DNA of 12,619 bases. Source: Bacteroidota bacterium. GTDB taxonomy: Bacteria > Bacteroidota > Bacteroidia > Chitinophagales > Chitinophagaceae. The notes under the pieces were generated by a model. That model was given only the letters and a program-made list of their open reading frames with translations, was not told where the DNA came from and did no database searches. This document shows positions 1-6,663 of this stretch, piece after piece; positions within the stretch are counted from its first letter, which is position 1; each line of letters begins with the position of its first letter. A program made the translations under genes and the position numbers. Location: assembly GCA_947460795.1 (NCBI GenBank), contig CANHJA010000045.1:1-12619 (forward strand), given 5' to 3'.

Positions 1-1854
1 CCTGCTGCATTTACAGGATTGGCCGCTGATTGTGAAATCCAATTTTGTTTAGCACAACAAGATCCTGCTGGTTTGGCCACAACAGGGATTGTACGTAAAA
101 GTACTACCACCACTTCATTTTCAACAAACGACGGCGTAAAATATACAGCACAAGGGGGAGATAACATTTGGGATAGAAACAAATATTTAAACATTTGGGT
201 TTGTAACTTAAGCGGAGGGGTTTTAGGATATGCTCAATTTCCAGGAGGTGCCGCTGCTACAGATGGCGTTGTAATTACATACACTGCTTTGGGTACAATA
301 GGCACTGCTGCTTCACCTTATAATAAAGGTAGAACGGCTACTCATGAGGTTGGACACTGGCTAAATTTATATCATATTTGGGGCGATGATGGAACTGCAT
401 GTACGGGAGATGATTTAGTTTCCGACACGCCTAATCAAGCAGATGAAAACTATGGTTGTCCTACATTCCCACAAATTTCCTGTTCAAATGGACCCAATGG
501 TGATTTGTTTATGAATTATATGGATTACACAAATGATGCTTGTATGTATATGTTTACAACTGGCCAAAAAACACGACTAAGCGCACTATTTGCTGCTGGT
601 GGATCCAGAGCTTCTTTAGCCACATCAAATGGATGTAATGCGCCAAGCGTTGCAACTTGTGGAAATCCAACAGGATTAACATCCTCTTCAATTACTACAA
701 CTGGTGCCACAATTAGCTGGACAGCTGTTTCAGGAGCAACCAGCTATAATGTTCAATATAAATTAAGCAGTGCCACTACTTGGACAACATTAACTGCTTC
801 TACAACTTCATCAACGCTAACTGGATTAACTGCAGGCTCTACCTATAACTTCCAAATTCAAGCAGTTTGTGCTAGTGGAACAAGTGCCTATGTAGCCGCT
901 ACGTTTACTACTGCTTCTGCGGCTGCTTGTGGAAATCCAACTGGGTTAACAGCTACTTCAATAACTACAACAGGTGCAACATTGGGCTGGACAGCTGTTT
1001 CAGGAGCAACCAGCTATAATGTTCAGTACAAATTAAGTACTGCAACTACTTGGACAACAACTACCTCTATAACTAATTCAAAAGCTATTACAGGTTTAAC
1101 TGCAGGGTCAACATACAATTTCCAAATTCAAGCAGTTTGTGCTAGTGGAACAAGTGCCTTTGTGGCCTCTACATTTACTACGAGTGCTGGTGTTGTAAGT
1201 TGTACAAATAATTATGAATCAAACAACACAAGAACTACTGCTACCTCAATTGCTATTAACACCAATATTAAATCAATGCTTGGTACAAGTACAGACAAAG
1301 ATTATTTCAAAATTGTAACAACAACCGCTGCACCAAAATTAAAAGTTACATTAAGTACATTGCCTTTTGATTATGATGTAAAATTGTATAACGCAAACGG
1401 TACTTTATTATCAACTGCAGCAGCAAGTGGAACTACAACTGAAACTATTAAATACAATACTGCAACAACTGGGGCTACTTATTTCATTCATGTGTATGGT
1501 TATAACGGATCATTTAGTGCTAGTAACTGTTACACTTTAAATGCCAGTACAAGTGCTACAACATGGAAAATGGAAGAAGAAAGTAGTCTATTAACAACAA
1601 AACCGGCTTTCAATATTTATCCAAATCCGGCATCCGATAACGTTACAATTTCATATTTTGAAGAAGCGAATGTTGCTGTTGTTGCTACTATATACACGTC
1701 ACTTGGTCAAAAAGTAAGTACTCAAAAAGTAACCACAATTGAAGGGGAAAACAAAATGACATTTGATGTAAATAATCTTTCTAAAGGAATGTATATTTTA
1801 GAAATGATTTCGAATGGCGAACGTACAGTTCAAAAATTCACAATACAAAAATAG
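1..1854 (+). CDS. Secreted M43-family zinc metalloprotease with two FN3 repeats, PPC domain and T9SS sorting tail (5' end missing)
   Basis: The frame is open from base 1, so the signal peptide, propeptide and start lie outside the window; residues here count from base 1 (617 visible). The metzincin zinc site HEVGHWLNLYH is at residues 115-125, and the Met-turn region NYMDY at 172-176 precedes a cysteine-containing segment (DACMYMFTTGQ) typical of the cytophagalysin/pappalysin family. The usual Gly of HExxHxxGxxH is Asn here. Two near-identical FN3 domains follow (about 220-309 and 310-400), then a PPC-type beta domain (about 401-517, starting near ESNN and with a DKDYFKI strand). The last part is a type A T9SS sorting domain (537-617), beginning FNIYPNPA and ending KFTIQK. 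Inference: the protein crosses the outer membrane by T9SS, is released or anchored after tail cleavage, and degrades extracellular protein. Family and export route are secure; the substrate is unknown. Confidence 0.93.
   Translation, partial: PAAFTGLAADCEIQFCLAQQDPAGLATTGIVRKSTTTTSFSTNDGVKYTAQGGDNIWDRNKYLNIWVCNLSGGVLGYAQFPGGAAATDGVVITYTALGTIGTAASPYNKGRTATHEVGHWLNLYHIWGDDGTACTGDDLVSDTPNQADENYGCPTFPQISCSNGPNGDLFMNYMDYTNDACMYMFTTGQKTRLSALFAAGGSRASLATSNGCNAPSVATCGNPTGLTSSSITTTGATISWTAVSGATSYNVQYKLSSATTWTTLTASTTSSTLTGLTAGSTYNFQIQAVCASGTSAYVAATFTTASAAACGNPTGLTATSITTTGATLGWTAVSGATSYNVQYKLSTATTWTTTTSITNSKAITGLTAGSTYNFQIQAVCASGTSAFVASTFTTSAGVVSCTNNYESNNTRTTATSIAINTNIKSMLGTSTDKDYFKIVTTTAAPKLKVTLSTLPFDYDVKLYNANGTLLSTAAASGTTTETIKYNTATTGATYFIHVYGYNGSFSASNCYTLNASTSATTWKMEEESSLLTTKPAFNIYPNPASDNVTISYFEEANVAVVATIYTSLGQKVSTQKVTTIEGENKMTFDVNNLSKGMYILEMISNGERTVQKFTIQK
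658..1200 (+). repeat. Tandem duplication of an FN3-coding unit (270 bp + 273 bp)
   Basis: Two adjacent units start at the same Cys-Gly-Asn-Pro-Thr-Gly-Leu codons (658 and 928), and the next domain starts at 1201. Most of the two units has diverged moderately, but two patches of 40 bp are identical: 716-755 with 986-1025, and 850-889 with 1120-1159. Both patches are exactly 270 bp apart. This indicates either a fairly recent duplication or continuing gene conversion between the copies. Confidence 0.9.
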
Positions 1855-1876
1855 TTAATCCAATTTTATTCTTTTG

Positions 1877-1910
1877 AAAGCGACTTCAGCAATGGAGTCG
1901 CTTTTTTTTA
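1877..1910 (+). terminator. Rho-independent terminator of the metalloprotease gene
   Basis: A perfect 9-bp stem (AAAGCGACT at 1877-1885 with AGTCGCTTT at 1896-1904), extendable by a G-U and a C-G pair, is followed by a run of T to 1909. It starts 22 bp after the stop codon and separates the protease from cysS. Confidence 0.88.
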
Positions 1911-1938
1911 TTTAGGAACCAAATTATAAAAACCTAAA

Positions 1939-1960
1939 ATCCAGCATCCGACATCCGCCA
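1939..1960. repeat. Short degenerate repeat-like motif upstream of cysS
   Basis: ATCCAGCATCCGACA (1939-1953) is itself built from CATCC/GACATCC-like units. It matches ATCCAGCATCTGACA inside cysS (3091-3105) at 14 of 15 bases. It sits where a -33 promoter box for cysS would be expected, and no TTTG is present there. That it belongs to a dispersed genomic repeat family is an inference. Confidence 0.5.
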
Positions 1961-1968
1961 ACTCTCTT

Positions 1969-1976
1969 TATATTTG
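1969..1976 (+). promoter_or_regulatory. Bacteroidota -7 promoter element for cysS
   Basis: TATATTTG matches the consensus TAnnTTTG exactly and lies after the upstream terminator. Only four bases separate it from the cysS ATG at 1981. In this phylum transcription starts a few bases after the element, so the transcript would begin at or very near the ATG. No clear -33 TTTG box is visible at the usual spacing. Confidence 0.5.
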
Positions 1977-1980
1977 CAGC

Positions 1981-3474
1981 ATGTCTGATTTACACATTTA
2001 TAATTCACTTACAAGAAAGAAAGAAAAGTTTGAACCAATAAATGCACCTCATGTAGGATTATATGTTTGTGGTCCTACAGTTTATAGTGATGCCCATATT
2101 GGTAATGTAAGAACATTTACATCCTTCGATATGATCTATCGTTACCTAACTTTTTGTGGGTATAAAGTTCGTTATGTAAGGAATATAACGGATGCCGGAC
2201 ATCTAACAAATGACAGAGGAGAAGGAGTGAATAGAATGGAGTCTCAAGCTAAGTTAGAAAGCTTAGAGCCTATGGAAATTGTACAAAAATATACCGTTGG
2301 TTTTCATCATGTGATGGAAATGTTCAACGCACATCCTCCAACAATAGAACCAACGGCAACTGGTCATTTAATAGAACAAATTGAAATGATTGAAGTGCTA
2401 ATCAATAAAGGATTTGCCTATGAAGTAAATGGAAATGTATATTTTGATGTAAAAAAATACAATGAAACGTATAATTACGGTGCATTATCGGGTAGAAATA
2501 TTGATGAATTAATTGCTGGCTATCGAGACTTAGACGGCCAAGATGAAAAACAAAATTCTATTGATTTCGCCCTTTGGAAAAAAGCAAGTCCTGAGCATAT
2601 TATGCAATGGAAATCACCTTGGGGCATGGGTTTCCCAGGTTGGCACTTAGAATGTTCTGCTATGAGTACCAAATATTTAGGAAAAGATTTTGATATTCAT
2701 GGTGGTGGAATGGACTTGAAATTTCCTCATCACGAATGTGAAATTGCTCAAAATAATGGCTATTGTGGACATGGTGGCGCAAAATACTGGATGCATACCA
2801 ACATGCTCAATTTTAATGGTCAAAAAATGAGTAAGTCATTTGGTAATTCTATCCTTCCGATGGAATTCGTAACAGGAAATCATCCACTTTTAGATAAAGG
2901 GTATTCACCTTCAGTGGTTCGCTTTTTGTTTTTACAAACACATTATTCTTCCGAATTAGATATCAATATTAAAGGTTTACAAGATGCAGAAAAAGGGCTG
3001 AAGAAGTTAATGGAAGCACTTGCTTTAATTACGAATTTTGAATTACGAATTACAAATGATAATTCAGAAAACCAAAAACTGTCTTCTGACATCCAGCATC
3101 TGACAAGTTCTTGTAAAGAATTTATGGATGATGATTTTAATACAGCTCGTGTAATCGCTAATTTATTTGAAATAGCAACGATTATTAATTCAATAAAAGG
3201 TGGTCAAATAAAAAAAGAAGAAATTAGTAATGAAACAATCGCATTAATGCAAAAAACCTTGAGTGATTATTTATTTGATGTTTTTGGGCTAAAACCTGTA
3301 GAAGAAAATACACCTTCTAAAATGGATGATGTGATGAATGTATTAATTGACATTCGAAAAGAAGCTAAAGTGAAAAAAGATTTTAGCACGAGCGATGCCA
3401 TTCGTAATAAATTACAAGAAGCAGGCATTCAATTAAAAGACGAAAAAGATGGAAGTGTAAGTTGGAGTATTTAA
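1981..3474 (+). CDS. cysS: Cysteinyl-tRNA synthetase
   Basis: Cytoplasmic class I aminoacyl-tRNA synthetase that charges tRNA-Cys with cysteine using ATP. The 497-residue length is slightly above the usual for the family. Visible landmarks are CGPTVY (28-35) with zinc ligand Cys30, the HIGH-type motif HIGN (39-42), GWHLECSAMS with Cys225, FPHHECEIAQ with His250 and Glu254 as the remaining zinc ligands (spacing as in the E. coli enzyme), and KMSKS (283-287). The C-terminal helical tRNA-binding part starts around the conserved DDDFNTAR (383-390). Between the catalytic core and that region lies an unusual stretch (about 349-377) containing ITNFELRITN and SDIQHLTS. It appears to be translated repeat DNA. 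The ATG at 1981 has no Shine-Dalgarno sequence and follows a -7 box by four bases. The gene looks monocistronic and intact. Confidence 0.98.
   Translation: MSDLHIYNSLTRKKEKFEPINAPHVGLYVCGPTVYSDAHIGNVRTFTSFDMIYRYLTFCGYKVRYVRNITDAGHLTNDRGEGVNRMESQAKLESLEPMEIVQKYTVGFHHVMEMFNAHPPTIEPTATGHLIEQIEMIEVLINKGFAYEVNGNVYFDVKKYNETYNYGALSGRNIDELIAGYRDLDGQDEKQNSIDFALWKKASPEHIMQWKSPWGMGFPGWHLECSAMSTKYLGKDFDIHGGGMDLKFPHHECEIAQNNGYCGHGGAKYWMHTNMLNFNGQKMSKSFGNSILPMEFVTGNHPLLDKGYSPSVVRFLFLQTHYSSELDINIKGLQDAEKGLKKLMEALALITNFELRITNDNSENQKLSSDIQHLTSSCKEFMDDDFNTARVIANLFEIATIINSIKGGQIKKEEISNETIALMQKTLSDYLFDVFGLKPVEENTPSKMDDVMNVLIDIRKEAKVKKDFSTSDAIRNKLQEAGIQLKDEKDGSVSWSI
3027..3110 (+). repeat. Repeat-derived in-frame insertion inside cysS
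   Basis: The 11-mer AATTACGAATT occurs twice (3027-3037 and 3041-3051). About 35 bp further on is CTGACATCCAGCATCTGACA (3086-3105), which contains GACA/CATC units repeated and matches the upstream motif at 1939-1953 at 14 of 15 bases. The segment keeps the reading frame and falls in the variable linker before the tRNA-binding helices of CysS. The boundaries are approximate. Derivation from dispersed repeats is inferred from the simple repeated DNA structure and the low resemblance of the encoded residues to CysS. Confidence 0.55.
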
Positions 3475-3600
3475 AAAGAAAGTACGTACAAATACCTATT
3501 TAATTTACGTTTTTCAAGTCATCAAACAACAATTCGGTTATTTAAAATATATAATGTAGAACTTTTAAAACAAGGATTTAAAAGAATCACTGATAAGGTT

Positions 3601-3608
3601 TAAATTTG
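3601..3608 (+). promoter_or_regulatory. Putative -7 promoter element for fumC
   Basis: TAAATTTG matches TAnnTTTG exactly and is followed by CG. It lies 66 bp upstream of the fumC ATG, predicting a 5' leader of about 60 nt. A convincing -33 box is not visible. The 200-bp gap between cysS and fumC holds no open frame and no clear terminator hairpin. Confidence 0.45.
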
Positions 3609-3636
3609 CGAAATTATTTTTAAAAATTAAAAAAAT

Positions 3637-3666
3637 CCTCTGCGTTCTATAGTTCTCAGCGGTAAA
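3637..3666. repeat. Repeat-like motif in the fumC leader
   Basis: CCTCTGCGTTCT and TTCTCAGCGGTAAA form two related half-units (CTCTGCG and CTCAGCGG) in the predicted leader of fumC, just before the start codon. This GC-richer block stands out from the surrounding A/T-only DNA. It resembles the CTCTGCGTTCTCTGCGGT-type intergenic repeats that I recall from Bacteroidota and other bacteria; this cannot be verified here. Confidence 0.4.
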
Positions 3667-3674
3667 TAAAAACA

Positions 3675-5069
3675 ATGAGTTTCAGAATCGAAAAAGACAC
3701 GATGGGTGAGGTTTCAGTACCAATGAATGCCATCTATGGAGCACAAACACAACGCTCTATCGACAATTTTAAAATTGCACAAGACATCAACAAAATGCCA
3801 AAAGAAATTATTCAGGCATTTGCGTATTTGAAAAAAGCAGCAGCCATCACCAACATGGAGGCAAAAGTATTGTCGAAAGAAAAATGCGAATTAATAGGCA
3901 AAGTATGTGATGAAATTTTAGAAGGAAAACATGCTGATGCTTTTCCATTAGTGGTATGGCAAACAGGAAGTGGAACACAAAGCAATATGAATGTAAATGA
4001 AGTAGTTGCTTATCGTGGTCATGTGTTGATGGGAGGCAAATTAAAAGACAAAGAAAAGTTTTTACACCCCAATGATGACGTAAATAAAAGCCAAAGTAGC
4101 AATGATACATTTCCAACAGCAATGCACATAGCTGCTTATAAAATGTTGATGGAAACAACTATACCTGGCATCACAAAACTTCGAAATACATTAGATAAAA
4201 AATCGAAGAAATATATGCATGTGGTAAAAATAGGACGTACCCATTTCATGGATGCTACCCCATTAACAGTTGGTCAAGAATTTAGTGGATATGTATCTCA
4301 ATTAGATCATGGTTTAAAAGCAATCAAAAATTCATTGGCGCATTTGAGTGAATTAGCATTGGGTGGAACTGCCGTTGGAACCGGAATTAATACACCCAAA
4401 AATTATGCGAAAAATGTAGCGAAACACATTGCGAAATTGACAAAACTTCCTTTCGTAACAGCAGAAAATAAATTTGAATCATTGGCAGCGCACGATGCGA
4501 TTGTGGAAGCGCACGGCGCATTGAAGACAGTTGCTGTTTCATTAATGAAAATTGCCAATGACATTCGCATGTTGTCATCAGGACCACGTTCTGGTATCGG
4601 TGAAATTTTTATACCAGATAATGAGCCGGGAAGTTCTATCATGCCAGGAAAAGTAAATCCAACACAATGTGAAGCATTAACTATGATAGCAGCACAAGTT
4701 ATGGGTAACGATGTGGCAATCTCCGTTGGAGGAAGTATGGGTCATTTTGAATTGAATGTTTTTAAACCTATGATGATTTATAACTTTTTACACAGTGCTC
4801 GTTTGATTGGTGAAGGTTGTGTTTCATTTAATGATAAATGTGCTGTTGGTTTAGAACCAATAAAAGCTAATATTAAAAAACATTTAGATAATTCATTGAT
4901 GTTGGTAACTGCATTAAACACAAAAATTGGTTATTATAAATCAGCAGAAATTGCTCAAAAAGCCCATAAAGAAGGAACTACATTAAAAGAAATGGCAGTG
5001 AAATTAGGTTATGTAACAGACAAAGAATTTGATGCATGGGTGAAACCTGAAGACATGTGTGGAATGTAA
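3675..5069 (+). CDS. fumC: Class II fumarate hydratase (fumarase C)
   Basis: Iron-independent fumarase of the TCA cycle, interconverting fumarate and L-malate in the cytoplasm as a homotetramer. Its 464 residues match the family length of about 460-470. The conserved blocks of the fumarase/aspartase superfamily are present: TGSGTQSNMNVNEV (97-110), HPNDDVNKSQSSNDTFPT (131-148), GRTHFMDATPLTVGQE (187-202) with His190 corresponding to the catalytic-site His, and the signature loop GSSIMPGKVNP (319-329) with the catalytic Ser. The ATG at 3675 gives the usual N-terminus (FRIEKDTMGEVSVP). Aspartase, the closest alternative, is less likely because the whole pattern, including VWQTGSGTQSNMN, is that of fumarase C. 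The gene has its own candidate promoter and terminator, so it is probably transcribed alone. Confidence 0.97.
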   Translation: MSFRIEKDTMGEVSVPMNAIYGAQTQRSIDNFKIAQDINKMPKEIIQAFAYLKKAAAITNMEAKVLSKEKCELIGKVCDEILEGKHADAFPLVVWQTGSGTQSNMNVNEVVAYRGHVLMGGKLKDKEKFLHPNDDVNKSQSSNDTFPTAMHIAAYKMLMETTIPGITKLRNTLDKKSKKYMHVVKIGRTHFMDATPLTVGQEFSGYVSQLDHGLKAIKNSLAHLSELALGGTAVGTGINTPKNYAKNVAKHIAKLTKLPFVTAENKFESLAAHDAIVEAHGALKTVAVSLMKIANDIRMLSSGPRSGIGEIFIPDNEPGSSIMPGKVNPTQCEALTMIAAQVMGNDVAISVGGSMGHFELNVFKPMMIYNFLHSARLIGEGCVSFNDKCAVGLEPIKANIKKHLDNSLMLVTALNTKIGYYKSAEIAQKAHKEGTTLKEMAVKLGYVTDKEFDAWVKPEDMCGM

Positions 5070-5094
5070 TCTTAGTTGAAGAATTAGATATTAG

Positions 5095-5127
5095 AAATGG
5101 AATGCAGTAATGTGTTCCATTTTTTTT
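5095..5127 (+). terminator. Terminator of fumC
   Basis: An 8-bp perfect stem (AAATGGAA at 5095-5102 with TTCCATTT at 5115-5122) is followed by T's to 5127. The stem is AT-rich and therefore modest in strength. The T-tract runs directly into the candidate -7 element of the next gene. Confidence 0.65.
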
Positions 5128-5134
5128 ATTTTTG
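5127..5134 (+). promoter_or_regulatory. Putative -7 promoter element for the GNAT gene
   Basis: TATTTTTG fits TAnnTTTG and is four bases from the ATG at 5139, the same spacing as in front of cysS. It overlaps the end of the fumC terminator T-tract, so chance matching in T-rich DNA is a real possibility. Confidence 0.35.
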
Positions 5135-5138
5135 AATT

Positions 5139-5657
5139 ATGATTAGAAAAGGGAATATCGACGATGCACATCTTTTACATACAATAGGGGTTCAAACGTT
5201 TGACGATACATTTGGTGGAACCTGCACCAAAGAAGACATGCAATTTGTTTTACATAAATTTTTTAATTTGGAACAATGCAAAGTCGACTTGCAAGATGAA
5301 AATGACAATTTCTTTTTTTTGGAAGAAGATGGCATTGCCAAAGGTTATATTCGGATCAACGAAATTCATGATTACCCCTTTGAAGAATTAAAACCATTTA
5401 AATGCATAGAACTCGTTCGATTATATGTTTTAAAAGAATATCATGGTACCCATGTAGCCAATGATTTGATGCAATTTGCATTTAATTTTGCCAAAGAAAG
5501 AAACTATGAAAAAATGTATTTAAGTGTGTGGGAATATAACTTTAGGGCCCGAGGTTTTTATGAAAAAATAGGCTTTGTGAATACTGGTAAAGAGAATGAT
5601 TTTCCTCTAGGAACAACTCCTCAAACGGATTTTTGGTTTGTGAAGGAATTAATATAG
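5139..5657 (+). CDS. GNAT-family N-acetyltransferase, PaiA-like
   Basis: A 172-residue single-domain GCN5-related acetyltransferase, expected to transfer an acetyl group from acetyl-CoA to an amine. Motif A is LVRLYVLKEYHGTHVANDLM (92-111), and motif B is VWEYNFRARGFYEKIGF (130-146). The ending PLGTTPQTDFWFVKEL resembles the lG-x-x-PQTDxxM-x-K tail of PaiA-type polyamine acetyltransferases, so a polyamine or similar amine substrate is plausible but unproven. The acetyl-CoA loop is degenerate: where Q/R-x-x-G-x-G/A is expected, the sequence is E-Y-H-G-T-H. A T8 run at 5313-5320 encodes part of FFFL and could be prone to slippage. The gene sits alone between the fumC terminator and the DUF4197 gene. 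Confidence 0.87.
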   Translation: MIRKGNIDDAHLLHTIGVQTFDDTFGGTCTKEDMQFVLHKFFNLEQCKVDLQDENDNFFFLEEDGIAKGYIRINEIHDYPFEELKPFKCIELVRLYVLKEYHGTHVANDLMQFAFNFAKERNYEKMYLSVWEYNFRARGFYEKIGFVNTGKENDFPLGTTPQTDFWFVKELI

Positions 5658-5768
5658 GATCATTTTAAACTAAAATTAGTAGAATCAACAGAATATTTTT
5701 ATGGATAGTAAATAAGATTTAACTTTAATTACTTTTCAGAGTCTATGCTTTTGAAAAAATAATATAAT

Positions 5769-6533
5769 ATGAAAAAATACATTCTACTGGTTGGTTTTGC
5801 TTTCGCTGGCCAATATTCTCAAGCACAAACATTAAAAAATATATTAAAAAGTGCAGATAAAGTTTTAAACAACAACTCTTCTGGCCAACAAAACCAAGGA
5901 ACTATTTTAGGTGGCTTAGGATCGAATGTATCCAATACAGAAGTAGTAAGTGGATTAAGAGAAGCTTTAAAAATTAGCGCACAAAACTCTTCCAAAAAGT
6001 TAAATGTTATCAATGGCTTTTTTGGCAATCAATTAATTAAAATTGTAATGCCTAATGAAGTTTCTAAAATTGAAGCCACATTGCGTCAATTTGGTTTCAA
6101 CAAGCAATGTGATCAATTAATTTTAAGTTTAAACAGAGCTGCTGAAGACGCTTCTGGCAAAGCCGTACCAATATTTATCAATGCAATCACAAACATGAAT
6201 ATCAATGATGGATTAGCTATTTTACGAGGTGGGAATAATGCTGCAACCAACTTTTTAAAACAAGCCACAACAACAGCATTAACGCAAGCTTTTAGACCTG
6301 TAATTGAAAAATCACTCGCGAAAGTAAATGCACCTGCTTTGTGGAATTCTGTTTTTGCAACCTATAATAAATTGCCTATTTCTCGTCAAAAAGTAAATAC
6401 CGATTTAACAGGTTATGTAACGGAAAGAGCTTTGGCTGGATTGTTTACAACGGTTGCACAAGAAGAAGCAAATATTCGATCAAATCCTGCTGCACAAGTA
6501 ACAGGTTTGTTAAAAAAAGTATTTGGTAGCTAA
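5769..6533 (+). CDS. Exported DUF4197 family protein of unknown function
   Basis: A 254-residue protein with a clear N-terminal signal peptide: Lys-Lys, hydrophobic core ILLVGFAFAG, probable cleavage after QAQ near residue 20. It should therefore be periplasmic or envelope-located. After a Gln/Asn-rich linker (about 36-50), the rest matches my knowledge of DUF4197: a GLREALK start (62-68), then mostly alpha-helical sequence with the blocks VMPNEVSKIE and LNRAAEDASGKAVPIFINAI. Further blocks are a Leu-Arg-Gly-Gly segment (NDGLAILRGGNNAATNFLK) and a C-terminal FTTVAQEEANIRSNPAAQVT. The family has no established biochemical function known to me. The ATG at 5769 is the only start that gives an intact signal peptide. 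A strong terminator follows, and the upstream 111-bp gap suggests independent transcription. Confidence 0.9.
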   Translation: MKKYILLVGFAFAGQYSQAQTLKNILKSADKVLNNNSSGQQNQGTILGGLGSNVSNTEVVSGLREALKISAQNSSKKLNVINGFFGNQLIKIVMPNEVSKIEATLRQFGFNKQCDQLILSLNRAAEDASGKAVPIFINAITNMNINDGLAILRGGNNAATNFLKQATTTALTQAFRPVIEKSLAKVNAPALWNSVFATYNKLPISRQKVNTDLTGYVTERALAGLFTTVAQEEANIRSNPAAQVTGLLKKVFGS

Positions 6534-6554
6534 ATTTAAAATAATATTTCTTTG

Positions 6555-6585
6555 AAAATCCGTTTCTATTGAAACGGATTTTTTT
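6555..6585 (+). terminator. Strong terminator of the DUF4197 gene
   Basis: A perfect 12-bp stem (AAAATCCGTTTC at 6555-6566 with GAAACGGATTTT at 6571-6582) has a TATT loop and a T-tract to 6585. It begins 21 bp after the stop codon. Confidence 0.92.
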
Positions 6586-6612
6586 GTAAAACAAAGTTTT
6601 TTTATATGAACT

Positions 6613-6643
6613 AAAAAAGGCTATCTCAGTGAGATAGCCTTTT
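6613..6643 (-). terminator. Terminator of the minus-strand PPIase operon
   Basis: AAAAGGCTATCTCA (6615-6628) pairs with TGAGATAGCCTTTT (6630-6643), giving a long perfect stem with a small loop near CAGTG. Read on the minus strand, the stem ends in six T's (6618 down to 6613) and lies about 20 bp after the PPIase stop codon. It forms a back-to-back pair with the plus-strand terminator at 6555-6585 between convergent genes. T's at 6640-6643 may also allow some plus-strand activity. Confidence 0.85.
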
Positions 6644-6663
6644 ACTTTATGTTTTGAAATCAA

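Noticed and set aside
19..21. TTG codon as the start of the metalloprotease
   Set aside because: The frame is open to base 1, and the residues before it (PAAFTG) continue the M43 catalytic domain. The gene is cut by the window edge rather than starting here.
658..1200. Regular repeats considered as a CRISPR-like or satellite array
   Set aside because: The period is 270 bp and the units encode FN3 domains in frame, so this is a protein-domain duplication.
3475..3674. 200-bp cysS-fumC gap considered as holding a small RNA, riboswitch or tRNA
   Set aside because: No cloverleaf, known riboswitch core or strong hairpin was found; it contains only a candidate promoter and the CTCTGCG-type block.
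3847..4158. 103-codon open frame on the minus strand inside fumC
   Set aside because: Antisense shadow of a strongly conserved gene; the His/Leu/Cys-rich composition is an artefact of reading the opposite strand, and no promoter or family match is visible.
4387..4642. Two overlapping minus-strand open frames inside fumC
   Set aside because: Both overlap the catalytic coding region of fumC in other frames and show no protein-like features of their own.
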